Of a DNA stretch of 64,000 nucleotides, positions 36,892 through 51,370 are shown piece by piece; within the stretch, counting starts at the first letter, position 1; the number at the start of each line of letters is the position of its first letter. Source of the stretch: Xylocopa sonorina (lineage: Eukaryota > Arthropoda > Insecta > Hymenoptera > Apidae). The notes beneath the pieces were generated by a model. It had not been told where the DNA came from. It made no database searches and was given only the letters and a program-made list of their open reading frames with translations. The DNA is taken from contig NW_027490175.1 in NCBI RefSeq assembly GCF_050948175.1, positions 1 to 64,000 of the forward strand. The letters run 5' to 3'. The translations under genes were made by a program, and so were the position numbers.

Positions 36892-39800
36892 TGTAAATGC
36901 GACACTTTCTTGCTAGGAGATAGTATTGGCAGGTGTCTACGTATCGAAGCAGTAGAGCTCTAGTGCTGCTTAAATCGCGATATCGCATCTATTTTCTATG
37001 TTTCATGATGAGATATAATATTCATTGTACAGTGTTATGTGTACCTCGTATTCGCTTCAAAAGAATGTAAATGCGACACTTCCTTGCTGGGAAATAGCGT
37101 TTGCAGATGTCTACGTATCGTAGCATGAGAGTTCTAATGCTTCTTAAATCGCGATATCGCATCTCATTTCTATGTTTCATGATAAGATATAATATTCATT
37201 GTGGAGTGTTATGCATACCTCCTATTCACATCAAAAGAATGTAAATGCGACAATTCCATGCTAGGAAGTAGCGTTTGCAGATGCCTATGTATCATTGCAA
37301 TAGAGTTATAATGCTTTATAAAACGCGATATGGCTCCTCTTTTCTATGTTTCATGATAAGATGTAATATTCATTGTGGATTGTTATGTGTACCTCGTACT
37401 CACCTCAAGAGAATGTAAATGCCACACATCCTTGCTAGAAAATAGCGTTTGCAGATGTCTACGTATCGAAGCAATAGGGTTCTAATGCTTCTCAAAACGC
37501 GATATCGCATCCCATTTCTATGTTTCATGTTAAGATATAATATTCATTGCGAATTGTCATGTATACCACGCATACACTTCGAATGAATGTAAATGCGACA
37601 CTTCCTTGCTAGGAAGTAGCGTTTGTAGATGTCTACGTATCGAGCAATAGGATTCTAATGCTTCTGAAATCGCAATATCGCATCTCATTGCTATGTTTCA
37701 TGATAAGATATAATATACATCGTCCGGTGTTATGTATACCTCGTATACACTTCAAATGAATGTAAATGCGACACTTCCTTGCTAGGAAATAGCTTTCGCA
37801 AATGTCTACGTATCGTAGCAATAGAGTTCTAATGCTTCTTAAAACGAGATGTCGCATCTCATTTCTATGTTTCATGATAGGATATAATATTCATTGCGAA
37901 GTGTCATGAATAACTCGTACTCACTTAAAAAAATGTAAATGCGACAATTCCTTCCTAGGAAATAGCGTTTCCACATGTCTACGTATCGAAACAATAGAGT
38001 TCTAATGCATCATAGGACGTGATATCGCATCTCACTTCTATGTTTCATAATAAGATATAATCTTCATTTCGAAGTGTCACGAATACCTCGTACTCACTTC
38101 AAAAGAATGTAAATGCGAAACTTCCTTGCTAAGAAATAGCGCTTCCAGATGTCTACGAATCGAAACAATAGAGTTCTAATGCTTCTTAAAACGAGATGTC
38201 GCATCTCATTTCTATGTTTCATGACAAGGTATAGTATTCATTGCGAAATGCCACTTATACCTCGCCTACACTTCAGGTGAATGTAAATGCGACACTTCTT
38301 TGCTAGTAAATAGCGTCTGCAGACATCTACGTATCGTAGCAATAGATCTCTAATGCTACTTAAAACGCGATATCGCATCTCATTTCTATGTTTCATTGTA
38401 AGATATAATATTCATTGTGGAGTGTTATGTACACCTTGTATTCACTTCAAAAGAATGTAAATGCTACACGTCCTTGCTAGGAAATAGCGTTAGCAGATAT
38501 CTACGTATCGTAGCAATAGAGTTCTAATGCTTCTTAAAACGCGATATCGCATCTCATTTCTATGTTTCATGATAAGATATAATATTCATTGCGAAGTGTC
38601 TTGAATACCTCGAATACACTTCAAATGAATGTAAATGCGACACTTCCTTGCTAGGTAATAGCGATGGCAGATGTCTACGTATCGAAGCAATAGCGTTCTA
38701 ATGCTTCTTAAATCGCTATATCGCATCTCATTTCTATGTTTTATGATAAGATATAATATTCATTGTGGATTGTTATGTGTACCTCGTATTTACTTCAAAT
38801 GATTGAAAATGCGACACTTGCTTGCTAGGAATTAGTGTTTGCAGATGTCTACGTATCGTAGCAATAGAGTTCTAATGCTTCTTAAAACGCGAAATCGATC
38901 CTCATTAATATGCTTCATGATAAGATATAATTTTCATTGGGGATTGTTATGTATACCTCATATTCACTTCAAAAGAATGTAAATGCGACACTCTCTTGCT
39001 AGGAAATAGCGTCTGCAGATGTCTACGTATCGTAGCAATAGAATTCTGATGCTTAAATCGCATCTCATATCTATGTTTCATGATAAGATGTAATATTCAT
39101 TGTGGAGTGTTATGTATACCTCGTATTCACTTCAAAAGACTGTAAATGCGACACTTCCTTGCTAGGACATAGCGTCTGCAGATGTCAATGTATCGTAGCA
39201 ATAGAGTTCTAATGCTTCTTAAAACGCGAATCGATCCTCATTGCTATGTTTCACGATATAATATAATATTCATTGTGGAGTGTTATATATACCTCGTATT
39301 CACTTCAAAAGAATGTAAATGCGACACTTCCTTGCTAGGAAATTCCTTCTGCAGATATCTACGTATCGTAGCAATAGAGTTCTAATGCTTCTTAAATCGT
39401 CATATCGCATCTCATTTTTATGTTTTATGATAAGATATAATATTAATTGCGGGGTGTCATGTATACTTCGTATTCAGTTCCAAAGAATGTAAATGCGACA
39501 CTTCCTTTCTTGGAAATAGCGTTTGCAAATGTCTACGTATCGAAGCAAAAGAGATCTAATCCTTCTCAAAACGCGGCATCGCATCTCATTTCTATGTTTC
39601 ATGATGATATATAACATTCATTGTGGAGTGTTATGTATACCTCGTATTCACTTCAAAAGAATGTAAATGGGACACTTCCTTCCTTGGAAATATCGTTTGC
39701 AGGTGTCTCCGTATCGAAGCAATAGTTTTCTAATGCTTCTTATATCGTGATATCGCATCTCATTCCTATATTTCATGACATGATATAATATTCAATGTGG

Positions 39801-41747
39801 AGTGTTATGTATACCTCGTATTCACTTCAAAAGAATGTTAACGCGACACTTTCTTGCTATTAAATAGCGTTTGCAGACGTCTACGTATCGAAGCAATAGA
39901 GTTCTAATCCTTCTTATATCGCGATATCGCATCTCATTTCTATGTTTCATGATAAGATATAATATTCATTGTGGAGTGTTATGTATACCTCGTATTCACT
40001 TCAAACGTATGTAAATGCGACACTTCCTTGATAGGAAACAGCGTCTGCAGATGTCTACGAATCGTAGCAATAGAGTTCTGATGCTACTTAAAACGCGATA
40101 TCGCATCTCATTTCTATGATTCATTATAAGATATATTATTCATTGCGTAGTGTCATGTATACTTCGTATTCACTTCAAAAGAATGTAAATGCGACACTTC
40201 ATTGCCAGGAATTAGCGTTTGCAGAAGTCTCCGTTTCGAAGCAATAGAGTTCTAATGCTTCTTAGAACGAGATGTCGCATCTGATTTCAATGTTTCATGA
40301 TAAGATATAATATTAATTGCGAAGTATCACGTATACTTCGTATTCACTTCAAAAGAATGCAAATGCGACACTTCCCTGCTATTATATAGCGTTTGCAGAT
40401 GACAACACACCGTAGCAATAGAGGTCTAAAGCTTCTTGAAACAAGATATCGCACCTCATTTCCATGTTTCATGATAAGATATAATATTCATTGCGAAGTG
40501 TCATGAATACATCGTATTCACTTCAAAAGAATGTAAATGCGACACTTCATTGCTAGGAAGTAGTGTTTGCAGATGTCTACTTATCGAAGCAATAGATTTC
40601 TAATGCTTCTTAAAACGACATGTCGCATCTCATATCTATGTTTCATGATAAGATATATTATTCATTGTGTAGTGTCATGTATACCTCGTATTCACTTAAA
40701 AAAATGTAAATGCGACAATTCCTTCCTAGGAAATAGCGTTTCCACATGTCTACGTATCGAAACAATAGATTTCTAATGCTTCTTAAGACGTGATATCGCA
40801 TCTCACTTCTATGTTTCATAATAAGATATAATCTTCATTGCGAAGTGTCACGAATACCTCGTACTCACTTCAAAAGAATGTAAATGCGACACTTCCTTGC
40901 TAGGAAATAGCGTTTCCAGATGTCTACGTATCGAGTCAATAGAGTTCTAAAGCTTCTCAAAACGCGATATCGCATCTCATATATATGTTTCATGATAAGA
41001 TATTATATACACTGCGAAGTTACATGTATACCTCGTATTCACTTCAAAAGAATGTAAATGCGACACTTCCTTGCTAGGAAATAGCGTTTGCAGATATCTA
41101 CGTATCGAGCAATAGGTTTCTAATGCTTCTGAAATCGCAATATCGCATCCCATTGCTATGTTTCATGATAACATATAATATACATCGTCCAGTGTTATGT
41201 ATACCTCGTATACACTTCAAATGAATGTAAATGCGACACTTCCTTGCTAGGAAATAGCTTTTGCAAATGTCTACGTATCGTAGCAATAGAGTTCTAACGA
41301 TTCTTAATTCGCGATAGCGCATCTCATTTCTATGTTTCATGATACGATATAATATTGATTGCGAAGTGTCATGTATACCACGTATTCACTTCAAAAGAAT
41401 GTAAATGCGACACTTCATTGCTAGGAAGTAGCGTTTGCAGATGTCTAAGTATCGAAACAATACAGTTCTAATGCATCGTAAAACGAGACGTCAAATCTCA
41501 TTTCTAAGTTTCGTGATAAGATATAATATTCATTGCGAAGTGTCACGTATACCTCGAATACACTTCAAATGAATGTAAATGCGACACCTCCTTGCTAGGA
41601 AATAGTGCCTCCATATGTCTACGTATCGAAGCAGTAGAGTGCTAATGCTTCTTAAATCGCGATATCGCACCTCATTTCTATGTTTCATGTTAAGATATAA
41701 TATACAATGCGAATTGTTATGTGAACCTCGTATTCACTTCAAAAGAA
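36892..41747. repeat. HOR D copy 1 (28 monomers, 4856 bp)
   Basis: Matches the next unit at offset 4856 (36901 matches 41757, 37633 matches 42489), which is 28 monomers minus 16 bp. The unusually large shortfall comes from small deletions fixed in the unit, including an 11-bp loss at about 39051-39060 and single-base losses such as CGCGAATCGATCC near 39226. It starts within CGTATTCACTTCAAAAG, just before the marker GAGATAGTATTGGCAGGTG. A stretch at about 40033-40470 resembles C monomers at 25090-25530. Confidence 0.88.
39046..39068. other. Monomer with 11-bp deletion removing the central palindrome
   Basis: The sequence reads GATGCTTAAATCGCATCTC, where other monomers have a run that includes CTTCTTAAATCGCGATATCGC. 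The loss, in two parts of 3 and 8 bp, removes the GCGATATCGC palindrome. The same deletion is found in HOR D copy 2 at about 44075-44097, so it was inherited with the unit. Confidence 0.8.
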
Positions 41748-44700
41748 TGTAAATGCGACACTTTCTTGCTAGGAGATAGTATTGGCAGGTGTCTACGTAT
41801 CGAAGCAGTAGAGCTCTAGTGCTGCTTAAATCGCGATATCGCATCTATTTTCTATGTTTCATGATGAGATATAATATTCATTGTACAGTGTTATGTGTAC
41901 CTCGTATTCGCTTCAAAAGAATGTAAATGCGACACTTCCTTGCTGGGAAATAGCGTTTGCAGATGTCTACGTATCGTAGCATGAGAGTTCTAATGCTTCT
42001 TAAATCGCGATATCGCATCTCATTTCTATGTTTCATGATAAGATATAATATTCATTGTGGAGTGTTATGCATACCTCCTATTCACATCAAAAGAATGTAA
42101 ATGCGACAATTCCATGCTAGGAAGTAGCGTTTGCAGATGCCTATGTATCATTGCAATAGAGTTATAATGCTTTATAAAACGCGATATGGCTCCTCTTTTC
42201 TATGTTTCATGATAAGATGTAATATTCATTGTGGATTGTTATGTGTACCTCGTACTCACCTCAAGAGAATGTAAATGCCACACATCCTTGCTAGAAAATA
42301 GCGTTTGCAGATGTCTACGTATCGAAGCAATAGGGTTCTAATGCTTCTCAAAACGCGATATCGCATCCCATTTCTATGTTTCATGTTAAGATATAATATT
42401 CATTGCGAATTGTCATGTATACCACGCATACACTTCGAATGAATGTAAATGCGACACTTCCTTGCTAGGAAGTAGCGTTTGTAGATGTCTACGTATCGAG
42501 CAATAGGATTCTAATGCTTCTGAAATCGCAATATCGCATCTCATTGCTATGTTTCATGATAAGATATAATATACATCGTCCGGTGTTATGTATACCTCGT
42601 ATACACTTCAAATGAATGTAAATGCGACACTTCCTTGCTAGGAAATAGCTTTCGCAAATGTCTACGTATCGTAGCAATAGAGTTCTAATGCTTCTTAAAA
42701 CGAGATGTCGCATCTCATTTCTATGTTTCATGATAGGATATAATATTCATTGCGAAGTGTCATGAATAACTCGTACTCACTTAAAAAAATGTAAATGCGA
42801 CAATTCCTTCCTAGGAAATAGCGTTTCCACATGTCTACGTATCGAAACAATAGAGTTCTAATGCATCATAGGACGTGATATCGCATCTCACTTCTATGTT
42901 TCATAATAAGATATAATCTTCATTGCGAAGTGTCACGAATACCTCGTACTCACTTCAAAAGAATGTAAATGCGAAACTTCCTTGCTAAGAAATAGCGCTT
43001 CCAGATGTCTACGAATCGAAACAATAGAGTTCTAATGCTTCTTAAAACGAGATGTCGCATCTCATTTCTATGTTTCATGACAAGGTATAGTATTCATTGC
43101 GAAATGCCACTTATACCTCGCCTACACTTCAGGTGAATGTAAATGCGACACTTCTTTGCTAGTAAATAGCGTCTGCAGACATCTACGTATCGTAGCAATA
43201 GATCTCTAATGCTACTTAAAACGCGATATCGCATCTCATTTCTATGTTTCATTGTAAGATATAATATTCATTGTGGAGTGTTATGTACACCTTGTATTCA
43301 CTTCAAAAGAATGTAAATGCTACACGTCCTTGCTAGGAAATAGCGTTAGCAGATATCTACGTATCGTAGCAATAGAGTTCTAATGCTCCTTAAAACGCGA
43401 TATCGCATCTCATTTCTATGTTTCATAATAAGATATAATATTCATTGCGAAGTGTCTTGAATACCTCGAATACACTTCAAATGAATGTAAGTGCGACACT
43501 TCCTTGCTAGGTAATAGCGATGGCAGATGTCTACGTATCGAAGCAATAGCGTTCTAATGCTTCTTAAATCGCTATATCGCATCTCATTTCTATGTTTTAT
43601 GATAAGATATAATATTCATTGTGGATTGTTATGTGTACCTCGTATTTACTTCAAATGATTGAAAATGCGACACTTGCTTGCTAGGAATTAGTGTTTGCAG
43701 ATGTCTACGTATCGTAGCAATAGAGTTCTAATGCTTCTTAAAACGCGAAATCGATCCTCATTAATATGCTTCATGATAAGATATAATTTTCATTGGGGAT
43801 TGTTATGTATACCTCATATTCACTTCAAAAGAATGTAAATGCGACACTTCCTTGCTAGGAAATAGAGTCTGCAGATGTCTACGTATCGTAGCAATAGAGT
43901 TCTAATGCTTCTTAAAATGCGAATCGACCCTCAATTATATGTTTCATGATAAGATACAATATTCATTGTGGAGTGTTATGTATAACTCGTATTCACTTCA
44001 AAAGAATGTAAATGCGACACTCTCTTGCTAGGAAATAGCGTCTGCAGATGTCTACGTATCGTAGCAATAGAATTCTGATGCTTAAATCGCATCTCATATC
44101 TATGTTTCAAGATAAGATGTAATATTCATTGTGGAGTGTTATGTATACCTCGTATTCACTTCAAAAGACTGTAAATGCGACACTTCCTTGCTAGGACATA
44201 GCGTCTGCAGATGTCAATGTATCGTAGCAATAGAGTTCTAATGCTTCTTAAAACGCGAATCGATCCTCATTGCTATGTTTCACGATATAATATAATATTC
44301 ATTGTGGAGTGTTATATATACCTCGTATTCACTTCAAAAGAATGTAAATGCGACACTTCCTTGCTAGGAAATTCCTTCTGCAGATATCTACGTATCGTAG
44401 CAATAGAGTTCTAATGCTTCTTAAATCGTCATATCGCATCTCATTTTTATGTTTTATGATAAGATATAATATTAATTGCGGGGTGTCATGTATACTTCGT
44501 ATTCAGTTCCAAAGAATGTAAATGCGACACTTCCTTTCTTGGAAATAGCGTTTGCAAATGTCTACGTATCGAAGCAAAAGAGATCTAATCCTTCTCAAAA
44601 CGCGGCATCGCATCTCATTTCTATGTTTCATGATGATATATAACATTCATTGTGGAGTGTTATGTATACCTCGTATTCACTTCAAAAGAATGTAAATGGG

Positions 44701-46097
44701 ACACTTCCTTCCTTGGAAATATCGTTTGCAGGTGTCTCCGTATCGAAGCAATAGTTTTCTAATGCTTCTTATATCGTGATATCGCATCTCATTCCTATAT
44801 TTCATGACATGATATAATATTCAATGTGGAGTGTTATGTATACCTCGTATTCACTTCAAAAGAATGTTAACGCGACACTTTCTTGCTATTAAATAGCGTT
44901 TGCAGACGTCTACGTATCGAAGCAATAGAGTTCTAATCCTTCTTATATCGCGATATCGCATCTCATTTCTATGTTTCATGATAAGATATAATATTCATTG
45001 TGGAGTGTTATGTATACCTCGTATTCACTTCAAACGTATGTAAATGCGACACTTCCTTGATAGGAAACAGCGTCTGCAGATGTCTACGAATCGTAGCAAT
45101 AGAGTTCTGATGCTACTTAAAACGCGATATCGCATCTCATTTCTATGATTCATTATAAGATATATTATTCATTGCGTAGTGTCATGTATACTTCGTATTC
45201 ACTTCAAAAGAATGTAAATGCGACACTTCCTTACCAGGAAATACCGTTTGCAGATGTCTCCGTATCGAAGCAATAGAGTTCTAATGCTTCCTAAAACGAG
45301 ATGTCGCATCTCATTTCTATGTTTCATGATAGGATATAATATTCATTGCGAAGTGCCATGAATAACTCGTATTCACTTAAAAAAATGTAAATGCGACAAT
45401 TCCTTCCTAGGAAATAGCGTTTCCACATGTCTACGTATCGAAACAATAGAGTTCTAATGCTTCTTAAGACGTGATATCGCATCTCACTTCTATGTTTCAT
45501 AATAAGATATAATCTTCATTGCGAAGTGTCACGAATACCTCGTACTCACTTCAAAAGAATGTAAATGCGACACTTCCTTGCTAGGAAATAGCGTTTCCAG
45601 ATGTCTACGTATCGAGTCAGTAGAGTTCTAAAGCTTCTCAAAACGCGATATCGCATCTCATATATACGTTTCATGATAAGATATTATATACACTGCGAAG
45701 TTACATGTATACCTCGTATTCACTTCAAAAGAATGTAAATGCGACACTTCCTTGCTAGGAAATAGCGTTTGCAGATATCTACGTATCGAGCAATAGGTTT
45801 CTAATGCTTCTGAAATCGCAATATCGCATCCCATTGCTATGTATCATGATAACATAAAATATACATCGTCCAGTGTTATGTATACCTCGTATACACTTCA
45901 AATGAATGTAAATGCGACACTTCCTTGCTAGGAAATGGCTTTTGCAAATGTCTACGTATCGTAGCAATAGAGTTCTAACGATTCTTAATTCGCGATAGCG
46001 CATCTCATTTCTATGTTTCATGATACGATATAATATTGATTGCGAAGTGTCATGTATACCACGTATTCACTTCAAAAGAATGTAAATGCGACACTTC
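41748..46097. repeat. HOR D copy 2, with one monomer gained and two lost
   Basis: Matches copy 1 at offset 4856, then at 5029 after an extra monomer at about 43846-44018, then at 4681 after the loss of two monomers near 45226. Around 45226-45360 it carries a TTACCAGGAAATACCG monomer typical of HOR C (25609 and 29434) instead of the two D monomers. Homology to copy 1 stops at about 46097, where this copy reads TTGATACTAAGTAGCCG and copy 1 reads TTGCTAGGAAGTAGCG. Confidence 0.87.
43846..44018. repeat. Extra monomer in HOR D copy 2
   Basis: This 173-bp monomer has no counterpart at the equivalent place in copy 1 (about 38990). It carries AAATAGAGTCTGCAG, AAAATGCGAATCGACCC and GATAAGATACAATATTC. 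Its CGCGAATCG-type deletion resembles the monomer near 39226/44256, so it was probably derived from a neighbour within the unit by unequal exchange. Confidence 0.75.
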
Positions 46098-46229
46098 CTT
46101 GATACTAAGTAGCCGTTCCAGATGTCTACGTATCCCAGCAATAGATTCCTGATGCCTTTTAAATCGCGATATCGCATCTCATTTCTATGTTTCATGATAA
46201 GATATAATATTGATTGAGGTGTTTTATAT

Positions 46230-46730
46230 ATACCTCGCATTCACTTCAAAAGAATGTAAATGCGAAACTTCCTTGCTAGGAAATAGCGCTTCCAGATGTC
46301 TACGAATCGAAACAATAGAGTTCTAATGCTTCTTAAAACGAGATGTCGCATCTCATTTCTATGTTTCATGATAAGGTATAATATTCATTGCGAAATGCCA
46401 CTTATACCTCGCCTACACTTCAGGTGAATGTAAATGCGACACTTCTTTGCTAGTAAATAGCGTTTGCAGACATCTACGTATCGTAGCAAAAGATTTCTAA
46501 TGCTACTTAAAACGCGATATCGCATCTCATTTCTATGTTTCATTATAAGATATAATATTCATTGTGGAGTGTTATGTACACCTTGTATTCACTTCAAAAG
46601 AATGTAAATGCTACACTTCCTTGCTAGGAAATAGCGTTAGCAGATATCTACGTATCGTAGCAATAGAGTTCTAATGCTTCTTAAAACGCGAAATCGATCC
46701 TCATTTATATGCTTCATGATAACATATAAT
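46230..46730. repeat. Small third fragment of HOR D
   Basis: About three monomers that match D at 42940-43385 (offset 3291), marked by TGCGAAACTTCC, GCGCTTCCAGATG, GAAATGCCACTTATACC and CAGGTGAATG. The fragment then jumps to a CGCGAAATCGATCC monomer equivalent to 43741, skipping about two monomers. It is somewhat more diverged than the two large D copies. Confidence 0.75.
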
Positions 46731-49559
46731 ATTCATTGTGGAGTGTTGTGTATACCTCGTATTCACTTCAAAAGAATGTAAATGCGACACTTCCTTGCTA
46801 GGAAGTAGCGTTTGCAAATGTCTACGTATCGATGCAATAGAGATCTAATGCTTCTTGAAACGTGATATCGCATCTCATTTCTGTGTTTCATTATGAGAGA
46901 TAATATTCATTGCGAAGTGTCATATATACCTCGTATTCACTTCAAAAGAATGTGTAAATGGGACACTTCCTGGCTAGGAAATAGCGTTTGCAGAAGCCTA
47001 CGTATCGTAGCAATATAGTTCTAATGTTTCGTAAAACGCAATATCGCATCTCTTTTTTTTGTTTCATGGTAAGATAAAATAATCATTGCGAAGTGTCACT
47101 TATACCTCGCATACACTTCAAATGAATGTAAATGCGACACTTCATTTCTAGTAACTAGCGTTTTCAGATGTTTACGTATCGTAGCAATAGAGTTCTAGTG
47201 CTTCCCAGAACGCGATATCGCATCTTATTTCGATGTTTCATGATAAGATATAATATTCATTGCGAAGTGTCACTTATATCTCGCATACACCAAAAAAGAA
47301 AGTAAATGCGACACTTCCTTGCTAGGAAATAGCGTTTGCAGACGTATCGAAGCAATAGAGTTCTAATGCTTCTTAAAACGAGATTTCGCTTCTCATTCCT
47401 ATGTTTCACGATAAGATATAATATTCATGCGAAGTGTTATGTATACCTTGTCATCACTTCAAATTAATCCAAGATCCACCCTTTCTTGCCAGGAAATAGC
47501 GTTTGCAGACGTCTACGTATCGAAGCAATAGAGATCTATTGCTTCATACAAACGCGATATCGCACCTAATTTTTGTTTCATGGTAAGATATTATATTCAT
47601 TGCGAAGCGTTATGTATACCACATCTACACTTCAAAAGAATGTAAATGCCACACTTCCTTGCTAGGAAACAGCATTTCCAGATATCAACGTATCCAAGCA
47701 ATAGAGCTCTAATGCTTCTTAAATCGCGATATCGCATCTCATTCCTATGTTTCATGAAAAGATATAATATTCATTGTGCAGTGTAAATGTAAATCGCGTC
47801 TACACTTCAAATGAATGTAAATGCGATCCTTCCCTGCTAGGAAATAGCGTTTGCAGATGTTTACGTATCGAAGAAATAGAGTTCTAATGCTTCTTAAATC
47901 GCGATATCGCATCTCATTTATATGTTTCATGATAAGATATAATATTCATTGTGCAGTGTTAAGCATACCTCGCATACACTTCAAATCAATGTAAATGCGG
48001 CACTTCCTTGCTAGGAAATAGCGCTTGCAGATGTCTGCGTATCATAGCATTAGAGTTCTAATGCTTCTCAATACGCGATATCGCATCCCATTTCTATGTT
48101 TCATGATAAGATATAATATTCAGAACGAAGTGTTATGTATACCTCGCATTCCTTTCGAAAGAACGTAAATGCGACACTTCCTTGCTAGGAAGTAGCGTTT
48201 GCAGATGTCTACGTATCGAAGCAATAGTGTTCTAATGCTTATTAAATCGCCATATCGCATCTCATTTCTATGTTTTATGATAAGATATAATATTAATTGC
48301 GAATTGTCATGTTTACCTCGCATAAACTTCAACTGAAACTAAATGTGACACTTCCATGCTAGGAAATAGCGTATGCAGATGTCTACGTATCAAAGCAATA
48401 GTATTGTAAAGCTTCTTAAATCGTCATATCGGATCTCATTTCTATGTATCATGATAAGATATAATATTCATTGTGGAGTGTTATGTATGAAGCGAATTCA
48501 TTTCAAAAGAATGTAAATGCGAAACTTCCCTGCTAATAAATAGCGTCTGCAGATGTCTACGTATCGTAGCAATAGAGTTCTAAAGCTTCTTAAAACAAGA
48601 TGTCGCATCTCATTTCTATGTGTCATGATAAGATATAATATACATTGCGATGTGTCATGCATACCTTGTATTCACTTCAAAAGAATGTAAATGCGACACT
48701 TCATTGCTAGGAAATAGCGTTTGCAGATGTCTACGTATCGAAGCTACAGGGTGCTAATGCTTCTCAAAACGCGATAGCGCATCTCATTTCTATGTTTCAT
48801 GATAAGATATAATATTCATTGTGGAGTGTTATGTCTACATCGTGTTCACCTCAAAAGAATGTAAATGCGACACTTCCATGCTAGGAAATAGCGTTTGGAG
48901 ATGTCTACCTATCGTAGCAATAGAATTCTAACACTTCTTAAAACGCGATATCGCATCTCTTTTCTATGTCTCATGATAAGGTATAATATTCATTGCGAAG
49001 TATTATGTATTACTCGTCTACACTTCAAATGATTGTAAATGCGACACTTCCTTGCTAGGAAGTAGCGTTCGCAGATGTCTACGTATCGAAGCAATAGAGT
49101 TGTAATGCATCTTAAATCGCGATGTCGCATCTCATTCCTATGTTTCGAGATAAGATATAATATTCATTGTGCAGTGTTATGTACACCTCGTATACACTTC
49201 AAATGAATGTAAGTGCGATACTTCCTTGCTAGGAAGTAGCGTTTGCAGTTGTCTACGTATCGAAGCAATATAGTTCTAATGCTTCTTAAAACGCGATATC
49301 GCATCTCATTTCTATGCTTCATGATAAGATATAATATTCATTGCCAATTGTCATGTATACCTCGCATACACTACAAATGAATGTAAATGCGGCACTTCCA
49401 TGCTAGGAAGTAGCGTTTGCAGATGTATACGTATCGATGCAATAGAGATCTATTGCTTCTTAAATAGCGATATCGAATCTCATTTCTATGTTTCATGATA
49501 AGATATAATATTCATTGCGGAGTGTCATGTATACCTCGTATTCACTTCAAAGGAATGTA

Positions 49560-51040
49560 GATGCGACACTTCCTTGCTAGGAAGCAGCGTTTGCAGATAT
49601 CTAGGTATCGAAGCAATAGTGTTCTAATGCCGCTTAAATCGCGATATCGCATCTCATTTATATGTATCATGATAAGATACAATATTCATTGTGCAATGTT
49701 ATGTATACCTCGTATTCACTTCAAAAGAATGATAATGCGTCACTTCCTTGCTAGGAAATAGCGTTTGCAGATGTCTATGTATCATAGCAATAGAGTTCTA
49801 ATTCTTCTTAAAACGCGATATCGCATCTGATTTCTATGTTTCATGATAAGATACAATATTCATTGCGAAGTGTCATGTGTACCTCGTATTCACTTGAAAA
49901 CAATGTAAATGCGACACTTCCTTGCTAGGAAATCGCGTTTGCAGATGTCTACGTATCGAAGCAATAAATATCTACTGCTTCCTAAATCGCCATATCGCAT
50001 CTCATTTCTATGTCTCATGATAAGATATAATATTCATTGTGGAGTATTATTATAACCTCGTATTCACTTCAAGAGAATGTAAATGCGTCACTTCCTTGCT
50101 TGGAAATGGCGTTTGCAGATGCCTACGTATCGAAGCAATAGAGCCCTAATGCTTCTTAAATCGCGATATCGCATCTCATTTGCTTGTTTCATGATAAGAT
50201 ACAATATTAATTGCCAAGTGTCATGTATACCTCGTATTCACTTCAAAAGAATGTAAATGCTACACTTCCTTGCTAGGAAATAGCGTTTGCAGATGTCTAC
50301 GTATCGAAGCAATAGAGTTCTAATGCATCATAAAACGCGAAATCGCATCACATTTCTATGTTTCGTGATAAGATATAATATTCATTGTGGAGTGTTCTGT
50401 ATACCTCGTATTCACTTCAAACGAACGTATTTGGGACACTTCCTTGCTAGGCAATAGCGACTGCAGATGTCTACGTATCGTAGCAATAGAGATCAAATGC
50501 TTCTTAAAACGTGATATCGCATCTCATTTCTATGTTTCATGATAAGATATTATATTCCTTGCGAAGTGTGTGCTATACCTCGCATACGCTTCGAATGAAT
50601 GTAGATGCAACACTTTCTTGCTAGGAAATAGCGTTTGCAGATGTCTACGTATCGTAGCGTTAGAGTTCTAATTCTTCTTAAAACGCGATATCGCATTTCA
50701 TTTCTATGTTTCATGGTAAGATATAATATTCATTGCGGAGTGTCATGTATACCTCGTATTCGCTTCAAAAGAATGTACATGCGACACTTCCTTGCTAGGA
50801 AGTAGCGTTTGCAGATGTCTAGGTATCGAAGCAATGGAGTTCTAATGCTGCTAAAATCGCAATATCGCATCTCATTTCTATGTTTCATGATAAGATATAA
50901 TATTCATTGTGCAGTGTTATGAGTACCTCGTATTCATTTCAAAAGAATGATAATGCGTCACTTCCTTGCTAGGAAATAGCTTTTGCAGATGTCCATGTAT
51001 CGTAGCAATAGAGTTCTAATTCTTCTTAAAACGCGATATC
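49560..51040. repeat. Local 7-monomer duplication
   Basis: A two-monomer stretch at 49560-49820 recurs at 50778-51040, at an offset of 1218 bp (seven monomers exactly; CGTCAC at 49738 and 50956). The shared rare forms are GATAATGCGTCACTTCC, GTCTAGGTATCG and GAGTTCTAATTCTTCTT. The copies have diverged at many sites, so the event is older than the HORs in the left half of the window. Confidence 0.72.
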
Positions 51041-51370
51041 GCTTCTCATTTCTATGTTTCATGATAAGATATAATATTCATTGTGCAGTGTTATGTATAT
51101 CTCGTCTACACATCAAAACAATGTAAATGCGACACTTCCTTGCTAGGAGTTAACGTCTGCAGATGTCTACGTATCGTAGCATTAGAGTTCTAATTCTTCT
51201 TAAAACGCGATATCGCATCTCATTTGCTTGTTTCATGATAAGATACAATATTAATTGCCAAGTGTCATGTATACCTCGTATTCACTTCAAAAGAATGTAA
51301 ATGCTACACTTCCTTGCTAGGAAATAGCGTTTGCAGATGTCTACGTATCGAAGCAATAGAGTTCTAATGC
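50177..51370. repeat. Local 6-monomer duplication
   Basis: CATTTGCTTGTTTCATG followed by GATACAATATTAATTGCC and AATGCTACACTTCC occurs at 50177-50330 and again at 51221-51370, at an offset of 1044 bp (six monomers). It interleaves with the 7-monomer duplication around it, showing successive exchanges in different registers. Confidence 0.75.
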
